Below are positions 30,889 to 45,800 of a stretch of 64,000 nt of DNA, piece after piece (the first letter of the stretch is position 1; every line of letters begins with the position of its first letter). Source of the DNA: Ascaris suum (taxonomy: Eukaryota > Nematoda > Chromadorea > Rhabditida > Ascarididae). The stretch is taken from positions 1,329,501-1,393,500 of the forward strand of contig CM024183.1 of NCBI GenBank assembly GCA_013433145.1, read 5' to 3'. The notes beneath the pieces were generated by a model that saw nothing but the letters and a program-made list of their open reading frames with translations, was not told where the DNA came from and did no database searches. The position numbers and the translations under genes were made by a program.

Positions 30889-33800
30889 TCACTTCAGAAG
30901 GTAGCTCCAATAAGTTGTGACCCAACCTTCTGCTGCAGACAAGTTAGCCACGATATCACTTCTTTCATACGAATTTTGAGTATTTCGAAAGGCTGCTGTT
31001 GCCTTTATGTTATTGCTAATAAAAAGAAAAAAACCACCCCTAATCCGTCTCAAATCTTCCTCGACAACACTATCAATCTTTTATTGAAAACGTTTTTAAA
31101 TGGAAAAATTTTAATTATTATATATTTCGCAAACGTATTTCTAAAGTTTTGTTGAAAAAAAAAGCCAAAAAATTATTTAAAATTCAAATTATTTAAATTA
31201 TTTTTGAAATTCAAATTTTATCCTATGGTCATCGAAAATTTCTAAAGTAATATTCCGCTAGTAAGAAAAAACATTTCTCAGATATTCAAAACGATATCGA
31301 AAATGTTCAAGATATATGACTTTATACTGCACATTATAACACCACAACGTACAAATCTGCCAACATCTCTAAAGATCTGTAGACGCCGCAATCCTGGTTA
31401 CATCGAAACCTTTTAGATAGCACATACCTGGCGAAAATCCTTCGTTTTTTTTCAATAAACGAATACCTTTCGTTTCCAGGTACACTTGATTACAGGTAAC
31501 AACGTATAAAACAATCTATAAAACTGAGGAGCAAAAAAAAACATTGGAAGAGTTTTTATTATTACATATGATAAGTCAATATGAATATTATCAGCGTAAT
31601 CAATGAAAACGAATCAAAATGAAATGAAAAAAACGAAACAACAATCAAAAAAAAAAAAAGCACATCGACCACCATAACAATGGCTGCTATAAGCAATAAT
31701 TTTTCGACAAACTGAGCGAAAAATCAAATTAATCGACTATAAAAAATGCGACCGAGTAATTAGTAAATTCTGAAAAACAGATGAAAAGAAACTTTACACC
31801 AATAAAACAATTCTGAATGAAGTTAGAGCAGATCAGAACCTAGACGGCTCTACGATAATTTTAAAAAAAAAGGAGAGAGAGAGAGGAAGGATAAGATGTA
31901 CCGCCGTATTTTCTATTACTCAATAACTCTGCAATCAAGTACCTCTCCCGAATAACAGCTCTTTAGCTCTTTTTTTAAAAACATAATATCAGAAAAGTAA
32001 AAACAACCATTGGAATATTTAAGCAAGTGATTTATACTTACAGATTTACAATCCTATAAGTTCAAGTTTTCCAACTTATTTCCTTGTAAAACTTGAAACT
32101 GTAATTTTCTAAAATTCGCTCCCAATGAAATCATTCTCTCAAGCATATTCCCACTTCATCAACGATGAAGATGACTTGTTATTCTCAATTGTAAGCGAGA
32201 AAAACAGATAAAATAAAATAAAATACACCGGTAAAGTAAGTTAAGACTATTTTTTTAAAAATCGAGGCACGAAAATTATCTCAGTAGGGGGGCACATCTA
32301 GTACATAATGAAAAGCGATCCACTTCCCTTAGTGGAAGGCATTTTTCATGAAAACATCGCACACATCGATCACAGTAACGGCAATCCTCCGACAGGACCT
32401 CTCTATTGCCACCGCAACGACAAAACACCTGAAACATCTCACGTTACGTTCATGCTGATAATGCCGCAAATTTTGCACAGAGATTTCAACGATCACTTTG
32501 CTCCCCAGAAAGAAAATTTTACTGCTGCCGTAGCTCGAACCTTTCTTTCGCATATTACGAGCCCACGCTTTAAGCACTGACCTTTTCACTGATGTAAAAG
32601 TATAGCCTTCATAATATGCGCTATGGCCATCACCGGCACATAGTAAAAAACATTAAGAAACAGCCATTAACTCAAAAAATTGAAAGATCAACAATTTTGG
32701 CAAGTCAAGCCTCATCCCATCTACAGTTTGTTACCAGAAAGAAGTGTGCAGCATTCTTATCATCTAGTATCAGATAGACGTCAATAGTTACGGGCGAAAG
32801 CAGAAGCAGCTGCTGATAAGCTTTCTGGCTCCAATATACCCTCACCTTATTTCGCCACTAAAACAGGAATTAAACACCTAGTCGATGCACATACCTTTCT
32901 TCCCCTCTAATGAATAAAAAACAGGTGCGAGTTCTTTCATTGATGCTGCTCAGTCCTAGACGATATTTCTTCCATACCAGAAACAACGCTCAAACAAACC
33001 TGTATTAGACGAATAAATAGAAGCAATCTCCGGGTACAATTTCCGTTCAAAGTAAAAATAAAAACAAAAAAATATTAATAAGCCGATGCGAAAAGTCACT
33101 CGGATGTTCTCCTCTCGGTTTTCTGGCATTGACTCCAACTATTAATGTGCGTAAAGCGAACATAAAACCATCGAAATTTCTCGAAATCTACCTTGAGCGT
33201 GACGTCCTGGGCCGACGATGGCTCTTTCATGGATCGTTGCGTTCTATGCAAGGTCGACATCCTGGAAAAGTGGTGCATTCACCTACCGGATAGAGGGACC
33301 CGACAAGCTGAATCACCGTTTAAGATTCAGCCCAATACCTCTACAATAAACTCATTCTACAATGATAAGTCGAAGGCGTAACAAATGCAAACATATTAAT
33401 GCTCAAACAAAGGTGCATAATGAGCAAGCACAATACCAACTTTTTGCAAAGGTATATATCTCACCTTTCATGGGAACACTCACCTTAAATAAACAACAAA
33501 CCTCTTACAAATATAAGCAAAAAACCGTCACCTCTCAAGATTTGGAAATCAAAGCAATGAAACAATTTTATTAGCAATAAAAAATACATAGTAACCTTAA
33601 CTTACTCATCTCTTATCAGTACTGAATTTGCGAAGCGCTTTGCCCTTAAATCCTCCCGTTTATTCGGCCTCCTTCAGGTGAATACCCTTCAAAGAAAGAT
33701 AGATCATTCTGGAAGGTATTTTACCTCGGTAATGACCGTGCCCTTCGAAAGACCTCTTCTGATCCTTCATATGCTTTCTGTGATATCCCTTCACTTCCAA

Positions 33801-36800
33801 CACTCGTCATACCCGAGTTTATTGTTCGATGTTTACTGCAAGATTAGTGAGACATAACGTTAGGAAATCGTGGAATAATATTGGCAAATTAAGAGATACA
33901 TAAAAATGCAATCGCAAAACTGGAACAGATGTTCAATAATATAACAACCTGGTATGAAAATGATAAGGTCAATTACGGATTAAGGTCTTATGCAAGGAGG
34001 AGTACTCAGTGGAGATTGAGGGTGGGGTTGTGGGCGGAAGGGTGGAGGGTCTCGTGAAATCCACTTGCATATTTGATTAGAAATTACCTGGTAGAAAAAC
34101 GAATTTCAAACGTCTAACCATCAGGATGTATCTTGGCTAAATATGATAAATAAATCACCTTTTATAAGAAGCAACCCTATTAAAGTTTAACATTAACTGA
34201 TAAACCATTCCACTGCGCCCTTACACCCCCCCCCCCTTTAACCTTTCGCTCAGAAAAAAACAATATAATCGCATTGAACAAAGCTTTAATCAAAACCGAA
34301 AAAATACCGTGTAATATCCAATGGATATTGATCAATATGAAGTTTTTCGTTGAGCATCTTCTCCACATGGAACCAACGAATATTTCTAAGCACCGCCTTG
34401 ATCGCTTGGAGGCGAGTATTGATGCCTAAGAATTGGAGGATTCAATCCACCAGCAACAATACGGATACTTCCTTTTTATTTAGCCTCTTCTTTGCAATCA
34501 ATCCAACGACAGAATCATCGTATCAACTACGGAAGTACTTTTTTTAAATTAGTAATGAAAATATTTTTGGTTTATTGCATCACTTCATTGAATAGCATAT
34601 TAAACTAAATGAGAATATAAAATCGAACACAAATCTTAAACAGGTGGAACCGAGGCTCGGTTTTGCCTTTATTGAATTCACAAGAGATCAGGCTTTTTAT
34701 GAGATAATCGACTAATATAAACAATTCACTTTCGCTCCACTTACTAAAACTTAAGTTATAACAAGCATTGGCGTTGGAATAGCATGATGTCAACTTCACA
34801 GATACCCACATATCCTCCTTTGCCGTTTTTCACCGTTAACACATGAGGCCAACAAAAACCATACAGGCAATCAAAACCCCGCTTTCACTGGACACCTATC
34901 AACCAAATATCTTTTTTGGACAAACAATTCTTCCTAGTAATATTTTAAAATGTCAATCGAAGCAACAAGAAATCATAAACAACAAAAACGAAAAATAAAA
35001 ATTAAATAAAACAACGCTCTCTAACCTAAACGATGGTTAAGAATGCCTTTTCCACCATCGGCATATGGCGAAATAAATGGGATCTCAGATGGCCAATACG
35101 GTGGCCGTTCACCATCATATGGATTTAACCATGGAAAACATATATGGGACATCATCGCTTCGAGAACATCTAAAACACAAACTATAAACTACATCATAGT
35201 TATACTCAATAATAAAGTAAGTCAGGCTGAATTAAAACAAAGGTAATATATTATCGAATAAACGGATACAAGATATGGATACTATTCGATACTATGCAAA
35301 AAAATACTGCCACTTGCGAGATTTGCGGCGCATTTGTTCGATCGCCACGTTTCCTAAAGCACTAACTTGCAACATTATTCACAAGGCATTGAGAATCACC
35401 TTATATTCTTGGGGAAAATGTTACTGATTTACCTATAGGCCACCATCATCAAGTATCTACTCTACATTTAGCTCTCTCTTTATCTAATCGAATATATTTT
35501 TGAATTAAAACCTCTGAAATCTAAAAATTCTCAAACTTATACTTAGAAAAACTTTGCAAATTTATTAAAAAGTTCACTATTCTTCACACTTCAATATAGC
35601 TCCAAATAGTAATAAATAATAAAAATATAACATAAAACAATTATTACAGAATATAACATAGTATAATAATAATATAACCGATAAAATAACGCAGCATTGT
35701 CTTATTTCAACACCTCTATCAATGAATATAAATCGATTTTACAACGAGAAAGAAATTTCAAAGACGAGAAATCTTATTCGTCCTCTCATAACTTTCGAAA
35801 TAATTTATGAAAAGGAATTTCTGATGCGTAGAAACTTTCATTTCGTGTTCTCCGGCGAATAAACCAGAAATTTTACCTCTCTAACTGTTCATCAATTTAC
35901 CTGATATCGTCGAATAATCCCAACTTAATAGGAATTACCTCAATAAAACAACAAAGATCAATTAAATGAAATATTAAAATAAATAAATAAATAAACAACT
36001 CACCAATCGCACGATCCTCGTTCATATGATCAATGGTCGTCGTGCTAAAAACTGGTAGCAATGGTACTGTCTCCGAGACCTGAACATATTAAGCTGTCAA
36101 TTAGCGTTTTCTGATATCACAATAGAAACAAAACTTGGAACATAATGTTCGAACTTCGAAACGAGTGATAGTATAAATGATAAAAATTCCAACATTCTCA
36201 TAAACTTACTTCCACATTGCTGTCAATAACTAAATTAAAAATTTGCCAATATTCGCTGTAAAAATCTTTCCTAATATTCAAACAATTTAACCAATCATTT
36301 CTATTACTTCACTCGGAAAAACGAAAATTCTTTTGCTTTCTATAAGTCAAAATAAACAAAAATATAACTTTTCAACAAAAATGTCGGAAAAAATTAAATT
36401 CCAAGTAAGTAATCATTTTTCACAACCCACTTCAATCAATAAAATTATAGCCTAAAAGCAGCGATGACAATAACAGAGGGAGCAGTGTAAGAAAGGGAGG
36501 AGGGAAAAGAAAATAGGATTATAAACATAAACATAAACAAAAAAATAAAAAAAGACCTTATCAGGTTGAATAAAATTAATATGCAAGTAAAAATAACCTT
36601 GTCAAGTTCTTTCGTTACCATCATTCTCATACACGAATTGATATCAGAAGTGATAAGTGCCGCAATGAGAGTTTTATCACCGCTTGCCACTAAATTACAA
36701 CGTTCATCAGCAAATAATGCCATCGCCCTACACGTCGATTTAATTTGAATATTGTTCACGCGATCTGCGATTACTGCCATATCCTCTGTCATCGTGTGAT

Positions 36801-39800
36801 ATCGCATACAATCACCTCAAACATTACCTGTATTAATGCATCAACAAAACAGAAATTAAAAAAAGGAATACCCCCTCTTCCAAAAATATTGAGAAATTCC
36901 GTCACCTCCCCATGTCTCTTAAATTTAGGCAGATGCACCTGTCAAGCACGCACAATTCCAATAGTGCTTGCTTCACTAGCTTAAGACTTACTTTTCCAAG
37001 AACATCGGAAAGCGATCGCACGCTTAACAAACCTGACAATAGTAAGCCGCAGATAGTGAAGCTTCAACGTTCTTGAAACTTAAATCAACAGAACTGTAAC
37101 AATAGTGATGATTAATTATCAATTATCAATACTTCTAGTGATATGTTCATTTTTATCGAAACAAGGAATCATCACGTTCCATATTTTCCTCAATCCCACC
37201 AGCATATCCATCTGTCAATAATAAGTCGTACCACCCGAATCCACCACCACATCATCAACGCAAACATTCTCAACCAATTTCCCAGATCCGTTCACATTCC
37301 CCTTCCGGTGAGTGGAGCGGATAAAAATTTTAAATGATTATAACTCGTCATTCTAGCCGTTTAGCAAGCCGGAAATAAACTTTTTTTCGAAATCTCAACT
37401 GAACCTCCACCGAAAGCTTTCCGTTTCCATGCCGGAATTCGACGAAAATTTCTCATTGATAGTATTTTAAAATTAAATTCCGGAAGCAATGCTAACAAAG
37501 CGTATCCAAATCCACCGATTTTTCTAAGATCCGATTATATTCAACATGATCAAACTCTTCATCTCTTAATGCATCATTTTTGCGGTATCATATATTTCCC
37601 GATCATCAAATCGCATACACATCAAATATTTTTTCCCATCTGATTCTGATATAAAGTTATACATTTAAGCATACGGAGCAATGTGGATTTTTGACGACAA
37701 AGTGCACCGAGCAAAGATGGTGCAATAAATTACACTTGACCATACTTTTCTCGGTGAAATATTTCCAACTTATTGATTTTTAGGATTGCGTGTGGGGGGG
37801 GGGGGGGGGAGAGGGAGTTGGGGAGGGGGGTCGAAACATCAGCATACTCGACATATTCGATGGTCATAATTTTATACTCTCCAACATTCATTTCCAAAAT
37901 AACTACTATAATTGAAAAAAAAACCGATTCTAAAAAACCATTTGAAAAGAATTTTAAAAAATATAAAGCTTCACCTTGTGATTGCTGATGATTTGTTTCT
38001 AATGTGACTGAAGAATGGCTACTCGCTGAACTTCCAAGTTCCGCTCCTACAACATATAATACTAATATGTTCTTATATGAAATCGGGAAATTCTCTCTCT
38101 CCTTTCAAATGAAGCGGAGAAACGAAATTCTCGATAATCTTCGAAGAGCATTTAACAACTCACGTCAAGCATTAAGTATATCTCTAAAAAAATATCCACC
38201 ATTCAATCATACACTGAAGTTGAAGTTTTTCTTTACACTCAAAAAAATTAAACTCAAAGTTTAGTTCAGTCTTAATAAAATTCAATAATAAATTATTAAA
38301 TTGAGGTAATAAAACATGAAAAATTAACACATCTTATTTTAAAGATTTGATGTATATCCGATAAACTCCGAATGCATACCTAACATCTTCCCCTCCCCTC
38401 CCCCCCCCCCCAAAAAAAAATACGAATATATTGAATAAAACAAAATTCATTCCATAACATTAAAAAAAATCTCGCCCATTCCTAATACAAAATAAAAAAT
38501 GGCAAACATATATAAACATCGAAAAATCGAACCACATTCGATAGAAGGTTCCGTGCAATCGGAAGTACTGAAATCTGTATCGTTCATCACATCATCGTTG
38601 CTGCCGCAATAATCCTCTACATGTAAATCACTCTCGAAACCTTAAAAATATTTCGACGATAAATAACGACGCAATAAAAAATAAACAAAAAATAGACGAA
38701 AAAAATAGTAAAAAATAGTAAAACGCATTCGTGAGAAAGCACATGTTGTGCTTTAAATGATTGCAAGATATTTTAGGATATTGTTTTAATGCATTCATCA
38801 ACGAGAACAACAACCAAAAAGATATGCTCATATTAGCAGATGTTTTATATAAGCAATAGACCAACCGGGTATAGAAGAGATTTTGAAATGCTCCAAAAGA
38901 AATTCTCGATAATACTGATAAGCGTATTTCAAGACATTTCGTTGACCTTCAACAACTGAATTGAATACGCGATAATCTGCAAAAAAATTTCACATATTCC
39001 AGTCCAAAATTTCTCATAAAATATTAAAAAGAGTTTAAAAAAGGACAAATTTGAAAAATGATTTCTCCTCTCATTTAAATCTCGGCTCTCCATCCCTCCC
39101 TCTCTTGGCCCAAAAAATAACGGTATACGGGTTCTGAATACAAGCTCCGATATGTTGCGTAGAAGCACCTCTATTTCAGCCAAACTATTTTCGAAGTATC
39201 TCATTACCTCTCCTATTTTTAATTTGTATTACAACTTCGAATTATCATAGAAATGCACTCTTCAAATATCCACTAATAATATCTAAACGACGGTTCTCGA
39301 TCGTTGACTTATGAGAATCCAAGCAAACAGCTTCTAACTGCTCATTTAGCTAAGCCAATTGCAAAACCTTTGCGCAATGGGCTAGGAGACTCTCGTTATC
39401 TCTACCCCCCCCCCCCCCCACCCCACCTCCCCTCTCCCATTCCGAAATAAATGTTGAAAAAAAATCTGATATTATCTTACGTGGTCGCCGCGAAATATTC
39501 GTGAACTTGATGTCTTCTTTATTTGGATCACAATAGCGCACATCAGAAGGCCAATAGGCGGGCGCTCGATTCGCCACAAACGAATGCGGAAACGGGAAAT
39601 GTGCGTGCACTATGAAGTCACTCAAAAGAGGGCGCATCTTTGCACCATGCATTGCATCGATCTCAGATTCACTTCGAATTTTCATCAGCGGTAACGACAT
39701 CACCTATAAATCCTCTGCATCATTTTTTAAAATCAGAAATTACAATATAATCATAATATTCCGCATTACTGCCAGCCGACAGTTTTTACCCAGTCTGATG

Positions 39801-42800
39801 CTCAAGTTCGAGAGGTGCAAACACTTGATGCCCGAGTTCGAGAGGTGCCACTAACTGATGTGCGAATTCGAAAGCTACCAACACTAATAACTTGCTTAGA
39901 CAGACTTATAACCATAATATAGGCTAATATTGCTTTCAACTTTCCGATACTTCCTATGAACCAATGCAGCGAAATCGTAACAAACTTAAGGGAATACATT
40001 TATACTATGACTCAAGACATTCACAGTACAGGTAAACCCTCACTATGAACATTTTCTTATTAGCATTAGAAACGAATAAAGGAAAAAAAATCCACTCCTT
40101 AGGTTGAGATCCGTATCCTCGCCATTCCACTTCGATCTTCCTATCGGATCGGCACCTTATCATCACCAATCAGTTACAATTTAGGTACAAAATCGCCGCT
40201 TCTTAATCAAACATCAAAGCAAAAATTCATTTCACTGACCTCATCGTCTTCGAATAACTCCTCTCTATCGATCGCATTCCTCAAAGATTGCCATAAAGAC
40301 GAATGAAGAGAGGCGGCAATGAGAGCCTTACTACCATACATCTTCATTCGCCCATTTCGTCCCACCAATATCGACGTCAGTTTATCATCACTACGTGAAT
40401 TATATTCAGTAATCAATCGTTCGATTTGACGTAATTTTTCAGCTGCCTCACCATTCGTGTACTTCTCATCTGAATTCAAAAAGCAATAAAGAACGTTCTA
40501 AATAACATCTCCCTCTCATTTCTTAGCCAAGTCCCTCATCCAAGCCTTCTATCTCTGCCCAATGTCCTAGACCGAAGATATTAGAAAAAACCGTCCAGCA
40601 CTTGAAACAACATCAGTGTGATCCCTTGGTCGAGCCTTTATACTGGGTGCTCAAGTTCTGGAATATCATCACCACTTCAAGCTTAGGCTGGAAATTAAAA
40701 ATTTGCATCGCTTCGCACAGATCTTTATGTGTTTCGATCAGACGCGACGTTCAGCTCGAATTTTTATCTACAACTCCACAAATATTTAAATACAGCGCCC
40801 ATTATAATTAATTAAATGCCAAAATATTATAATAAGCAAAACATTTTACTTTTTATCAATATATTTCTTCCTTAAATATCTACATCATCCCAGACAAAAT
40901 ACTTCAAGCCAATCTGTTCGCCACCATAATTCAAACTCGTCCAAACGAAACTAAAAATCCAAAAAAATTCGAGGAATCAGCGGCGTGCCGGCATAGATAG
41001 TCATATCTCTAGCAGATTTGCCTAGGAGCGATCGAAAATTACACGAAAATGTTCCTCATATCCGACGACAAACTGAGCTTCCACAACTAACCAATGGCTT
41101 CGGACGAGATAGGAATTTCAAATTATCACTGAGAAAATGAGCACTACGCCAAAAAAAAGAAAGGGAGAGAGAGAAAAGCAATAAAGGTGTGGCAAGGTGC
41201 GCATTAGGCAGCTGTCACCAACGCTGTGCCACCGACGCCTTTCTCCTCACCTCATACGAGCGTATCATGTTTATCAGTCAGATTATAGCGAATTTAATTC
41301 CCTAATAAACAACTATTTTACCATATTTACATACTAATAAACTATATGAATAAAAATGAAATCAATTAGTTGTGAAACAAAATGTTTGTTCTACGCGCCC
41401 CAATTCAAGCTCCCTTATCCCCCGATCCTCCATAAAAGAAATAAACCATACCACGCTTGATGCTCACCGGAATCATACCAGCAGGTGATACAACATTCAC
41501 GCAGTTAATAAGCCGAGAATGTTCATCCTCGTTACATTCTTTCAATTTCTCTGCAATAAATGAGATGATCGGTTTCACAACACCCCCCCCCCCCCTTCCA
41601 AACAAATAAGCGAAAATATATAATTAACTGATAAATTCAAGTTTTATCGAAAATTCTTATGGTTATGCTTCATAAGAAGCTTAAAATTTAAAAAAAAGGC
41701 TCGCGATACCTTTCCTTTCCCTATATTTATCTATACGACCTTTACGAAAAAAAACCTTATTAAATAATTCTCTTGTCAGGTTTAATTTAGGCATTCAATG
41801 TGAATGATTACATGTAAAAACTCGCTAGAAAATTTCCGCCTTTTAAACTATCGCAAAATATTTGCCACTTCAACAAGAATGCAAACGATCGATGCATTAG
41901 TAGTCAAATATAACACACTTACTTTTATTAGGTTTCAGGACGGTCGGCCGCTTTATAGTAACAAATGGTGTCTGCGGTGACGGTAATTCCGACGTCTGTG
42001 GTGTAGGACTCAATTTGCGAGATGGCCTGATCGTGCGCCTAAAATATATCACTGATCCATCATATGCTTACCTGGAACCACTCCCTAGCTCTACCCAACC
42101 ATTTAACCAATATATCGAGCACTAGTCGATCAGTAAGACCACAAAAGCAAAGAATCCACGCACATTTTTGCTAAATGAGCTCACCTATACGGAGTTGCAA
42201 CGATCAACCATACCCATCCAAGTATTGCACTCTTTATTTTATCCGACACCACAACTCCAAACACCTCCACTAGTGATCTCTTCTCTCTTCGATACCAAAA
42301 CAAACAACTACCTAGGTCTCGAGGATGCCGACGATGGTTCCAATTCTTGTAGCCGCCTCGTCTCGAATATCGCTTCGGTGTGCTCGTAACTGGCAACTTG
42401 TCTACGTAGGCGCATAGATCTTTTTCTTTGGTTTGTTTCGCCATCCAAACTATCAGAAACACCGGCATCGATTGTATCCGTCACGGATGTCGGAATTCTT
42501 TTCCGTGGAAACAAAGGTTCGGCTTGCAAATGCATATCATCGTCACATACAGTATCTTCTGAATTCGTTATGACATGCTCTGAAATGCTTTACATTACTT
42601 CATGAATGAATCGAATTCTTATAGGTATAATCGGGAACAAAAAACCCACATTCATGCATAGCACGAGAAACGCCATCACAAATCAACTCGTTTATATTCT
42701 CTCTCCTATTCGCTTAAACATCAACTATCCAATAACTAAAATATTCGTTTTTTTTTGTTTTAGTGTATGTTATTTGCATAAAATTTATTAATTAAATAAG

Positions 42801-45800
42801 ACTAAGGAAAGCAAACTCAATTTGAAAAAAAAAAACAATAACCCATTTTAATTACAAGAATTCAATAAATTTAGAAAATTTAAAAAAAAAGAAAAGTTGA
42901 GTCAACAAAAGTTCTTTAAAGAAAAGTATTTATTATCTTAATCACGCTTATTGAAGAACGACAACGCTCAAAACTCAAGTAAAATAAACGACTTCAGTTA
43001 CCTTCAACTGCTACTGATGTGTTATCTTCTTCACTCGCCGTGCTCACATAACGATCGCCTTTAGGTGATGACATTGAAGTGATTATTTCCTCTTCGCCTT
43101 CCACCACTTCAATATTTTCATCGACATCCTGGTCAACTTTCCTCTCATATATTTCTTCGTCCAACTCCTCATCCATAAAATCCTCATCGAATTCATTCCC
43201 GGCTACCTCATCCTCGCCAATAAAACCACCGTACTCATCATCACCATGTTCGCCATTAGATGGCATCAATACATTATAATCACTGCAAACTTATCCATTA
43301 AATCCAACACCAGGTAGTAATAAAAAATCCATTAAATCCAATTCCAAGTAGCGATAAAAGCTAATTTCACAATATATAGTATCGTAACTTCGAAACATTC
43401 GTATGGGACATGCAATGATTCTGTGATTTTTTAGTCTTCTTTCCTGATTTAAAAAAATAAAAAATAAATAAATGAAAATTAAATTAAGAATAGTGACAGC
43501 AAAAGATCAAGATTTCATAGATGGGATGAGAGGGAATTTTAATGGATTTATGGCACAGCAATAAAAATTCAAAAATTGGCTTTTCAGACATCATCAACGA
43601 ACTCTGATCGCCTAAACAACTCAATCATCTATGCTCTTGTGAAATTAAATCAAATCTCACTCATCAAATTTAACAATCATAAAAAATCACAAAAAAATAA
43701 ACTTCAAATTAGCATAATTTAATAAACAAACATATTATGCGTGAAGCGTGGTCGTTTAGGACGAGGTGGTTCACTTATATCGAATTGCGATATTTCATCG
43801 ACACCATTTCTTGGCGCATGTGAATCAGGCCTGAAAGATATTTATTTATGCCTTCTATCAAAAAATGCTATACGCTACCTCTCTCAAATTTCCTGTAAGC
43901 CACATAAGCCACAAGCCACTTGATCAGCCATATTCCTATCTCATAACTAGGCCACTTAATGAATATCGAAAGAACAGCTTCGGTTGAAACAGGATGTGCG
44001 GCCTTCCATTATTTGTGATTGGCATGCACAACTATAGTTGCAAATAACATTCCCTCCCTCCCCCCCCCCCCCGGCTCCCCATCAATCACAATGCATCGAA
44101 GATACTGTTTAATAACACTTTCCAAATACTTTAAATTCCGATATGTGGCATAGCACAAATGCAAACAAACAGATGAGGAAAACAAATAAAATCTTGAGCA
44201 TTTCAGAACGATCAAGTAACACACATCCCACAACAAGTGTCTATATCAATTTTTCATCAGCTCAAAATGCACACATATAAAAGAATAGGCCAACCGCTCC
44301 ATACAATAAAAAGTGCAATCAAATTTCCATACCTATCTGGATCATCGATGGCAATTCGCTGTGGATCAAAGAACTCATTTTTCAATCGTCTGCGTAAAGT
44401 CTTCGCTCTGAGAGTGCAGTAAAGATGTTTGCACTTCTCCCAATTCGGAAATGCGGCCAATACGGTTCCCGGACCATAAACCGACGATGATCCCAACGAT
44501 GCTGACTCGGCAATTGCTGCCAGCCGACCCTGTAACAACGCCAATTACTTCCTACCTTTCAGACTATCTGATAAATAAAGCTTATATCCCCGCAAAGTCA
44601 TCACCTTTGCTAAATTAAATCAAAAGATTACCCACTCTATAAAGCTTTGATCAAAAATTTTATTCAATACAAGAACCTACTTCGGTGAAATCACATCAAA
44701 TCAAGACTGAAGGCAAAACTTACTGATGACTTGATTTTTTAGGAGATTTAAAAAAATAAAAATAAAAATAAAACAATTGCGAGTCGTTAAGTTCAACAGA
44801 TCAAATAAAGGTTCAACGAGCGACTGCGTTCATCAAAACGTCATACTCGGAGCTGATCCTAAATTTAGTATGGAGGCTGCTGAGGAAGAATGTGCTACGG
44901 ACAGATAATCTATAAGACGAATGCATAAAACAATTCTTTGAATAATGAAGTTTCTTCTATTAAATGAACGTTTTAAAAAAAAGAAGCGTTTTCAGCGATT
45001 GAACTCAACCTTCTAAATTAGTGGATTTCCGGTTGTGGTGATCTCCTCATACATGGCCCAGTATTTGTGGGAAGTATGCATTGCTCCTCTCTCCTTACCT
45101 AAACCTCCTGACCTCGCAAGTACTTTCCCAAGCCATACCTTTCAGGTATTGCAAATCGCCCTTTCCCAAGCTCTCATAAAATCATATATCACAAATTACC
45201 CACGCATTCTTACCCTTTAACAAGACATTAGCTATGAAAGACAACCTTTTCCCATGCTTCTTTAGGATCCATGCCATTAATGATATCTTTACGGCATCGT
45301 CGCTCGATTTCCAATGCCCGTGCAGCAACCACAGTCATCGGCTCACATCTTGGATGATGCCCGGGGAATAAATTACCCACCACTATACCATCCACCATTT
45401 TAATACGTGGCGTTATACCTGTAATCATCAAATTCATTCAATTTTCTTCGTAACTGACCATTTTATAAGTTTTAATCACATTCAAGAGACTATACCTCAC
45501 CTATAATGGGATCGTTTTTATTGGAGAATGGATGAGAAGGGATGGATTGAGAGTGAAAAAAGATGGATGCGTCTGTATACTCACATAAACGATTTCAAAC
45601 TCCGATTCCTTTCACTACACATCTGACCTTTGACCTTTTTCTAAGAACAACAAAAGAGCAACAACAATACTCTCAATTCGAAAGCACTCTAAACACGTAT
45701 AATTTTCTTCTTTTACAATAAATAGCACAAAAGTACAACGTACAAAGCACAAAGAAATACAAACAAAAAGAAAAATGCAACCAGTTTTATGCAAATTTGA

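Noticed and set aside
36992..37022. 31-nt exon-like segment (minus) between exons of the NRF-1-like gene, encoding about VRSLSDVLGK
   Set aside because: Including it breaks the phase needed by the next exon (36815), while skipping it keeps the chain in frame.
43079..43279. Ser-rich plus-strand frame
   Set aside because: Antisense shadow of the Asp/Glu-rich exon of the NRF-1-like gene.
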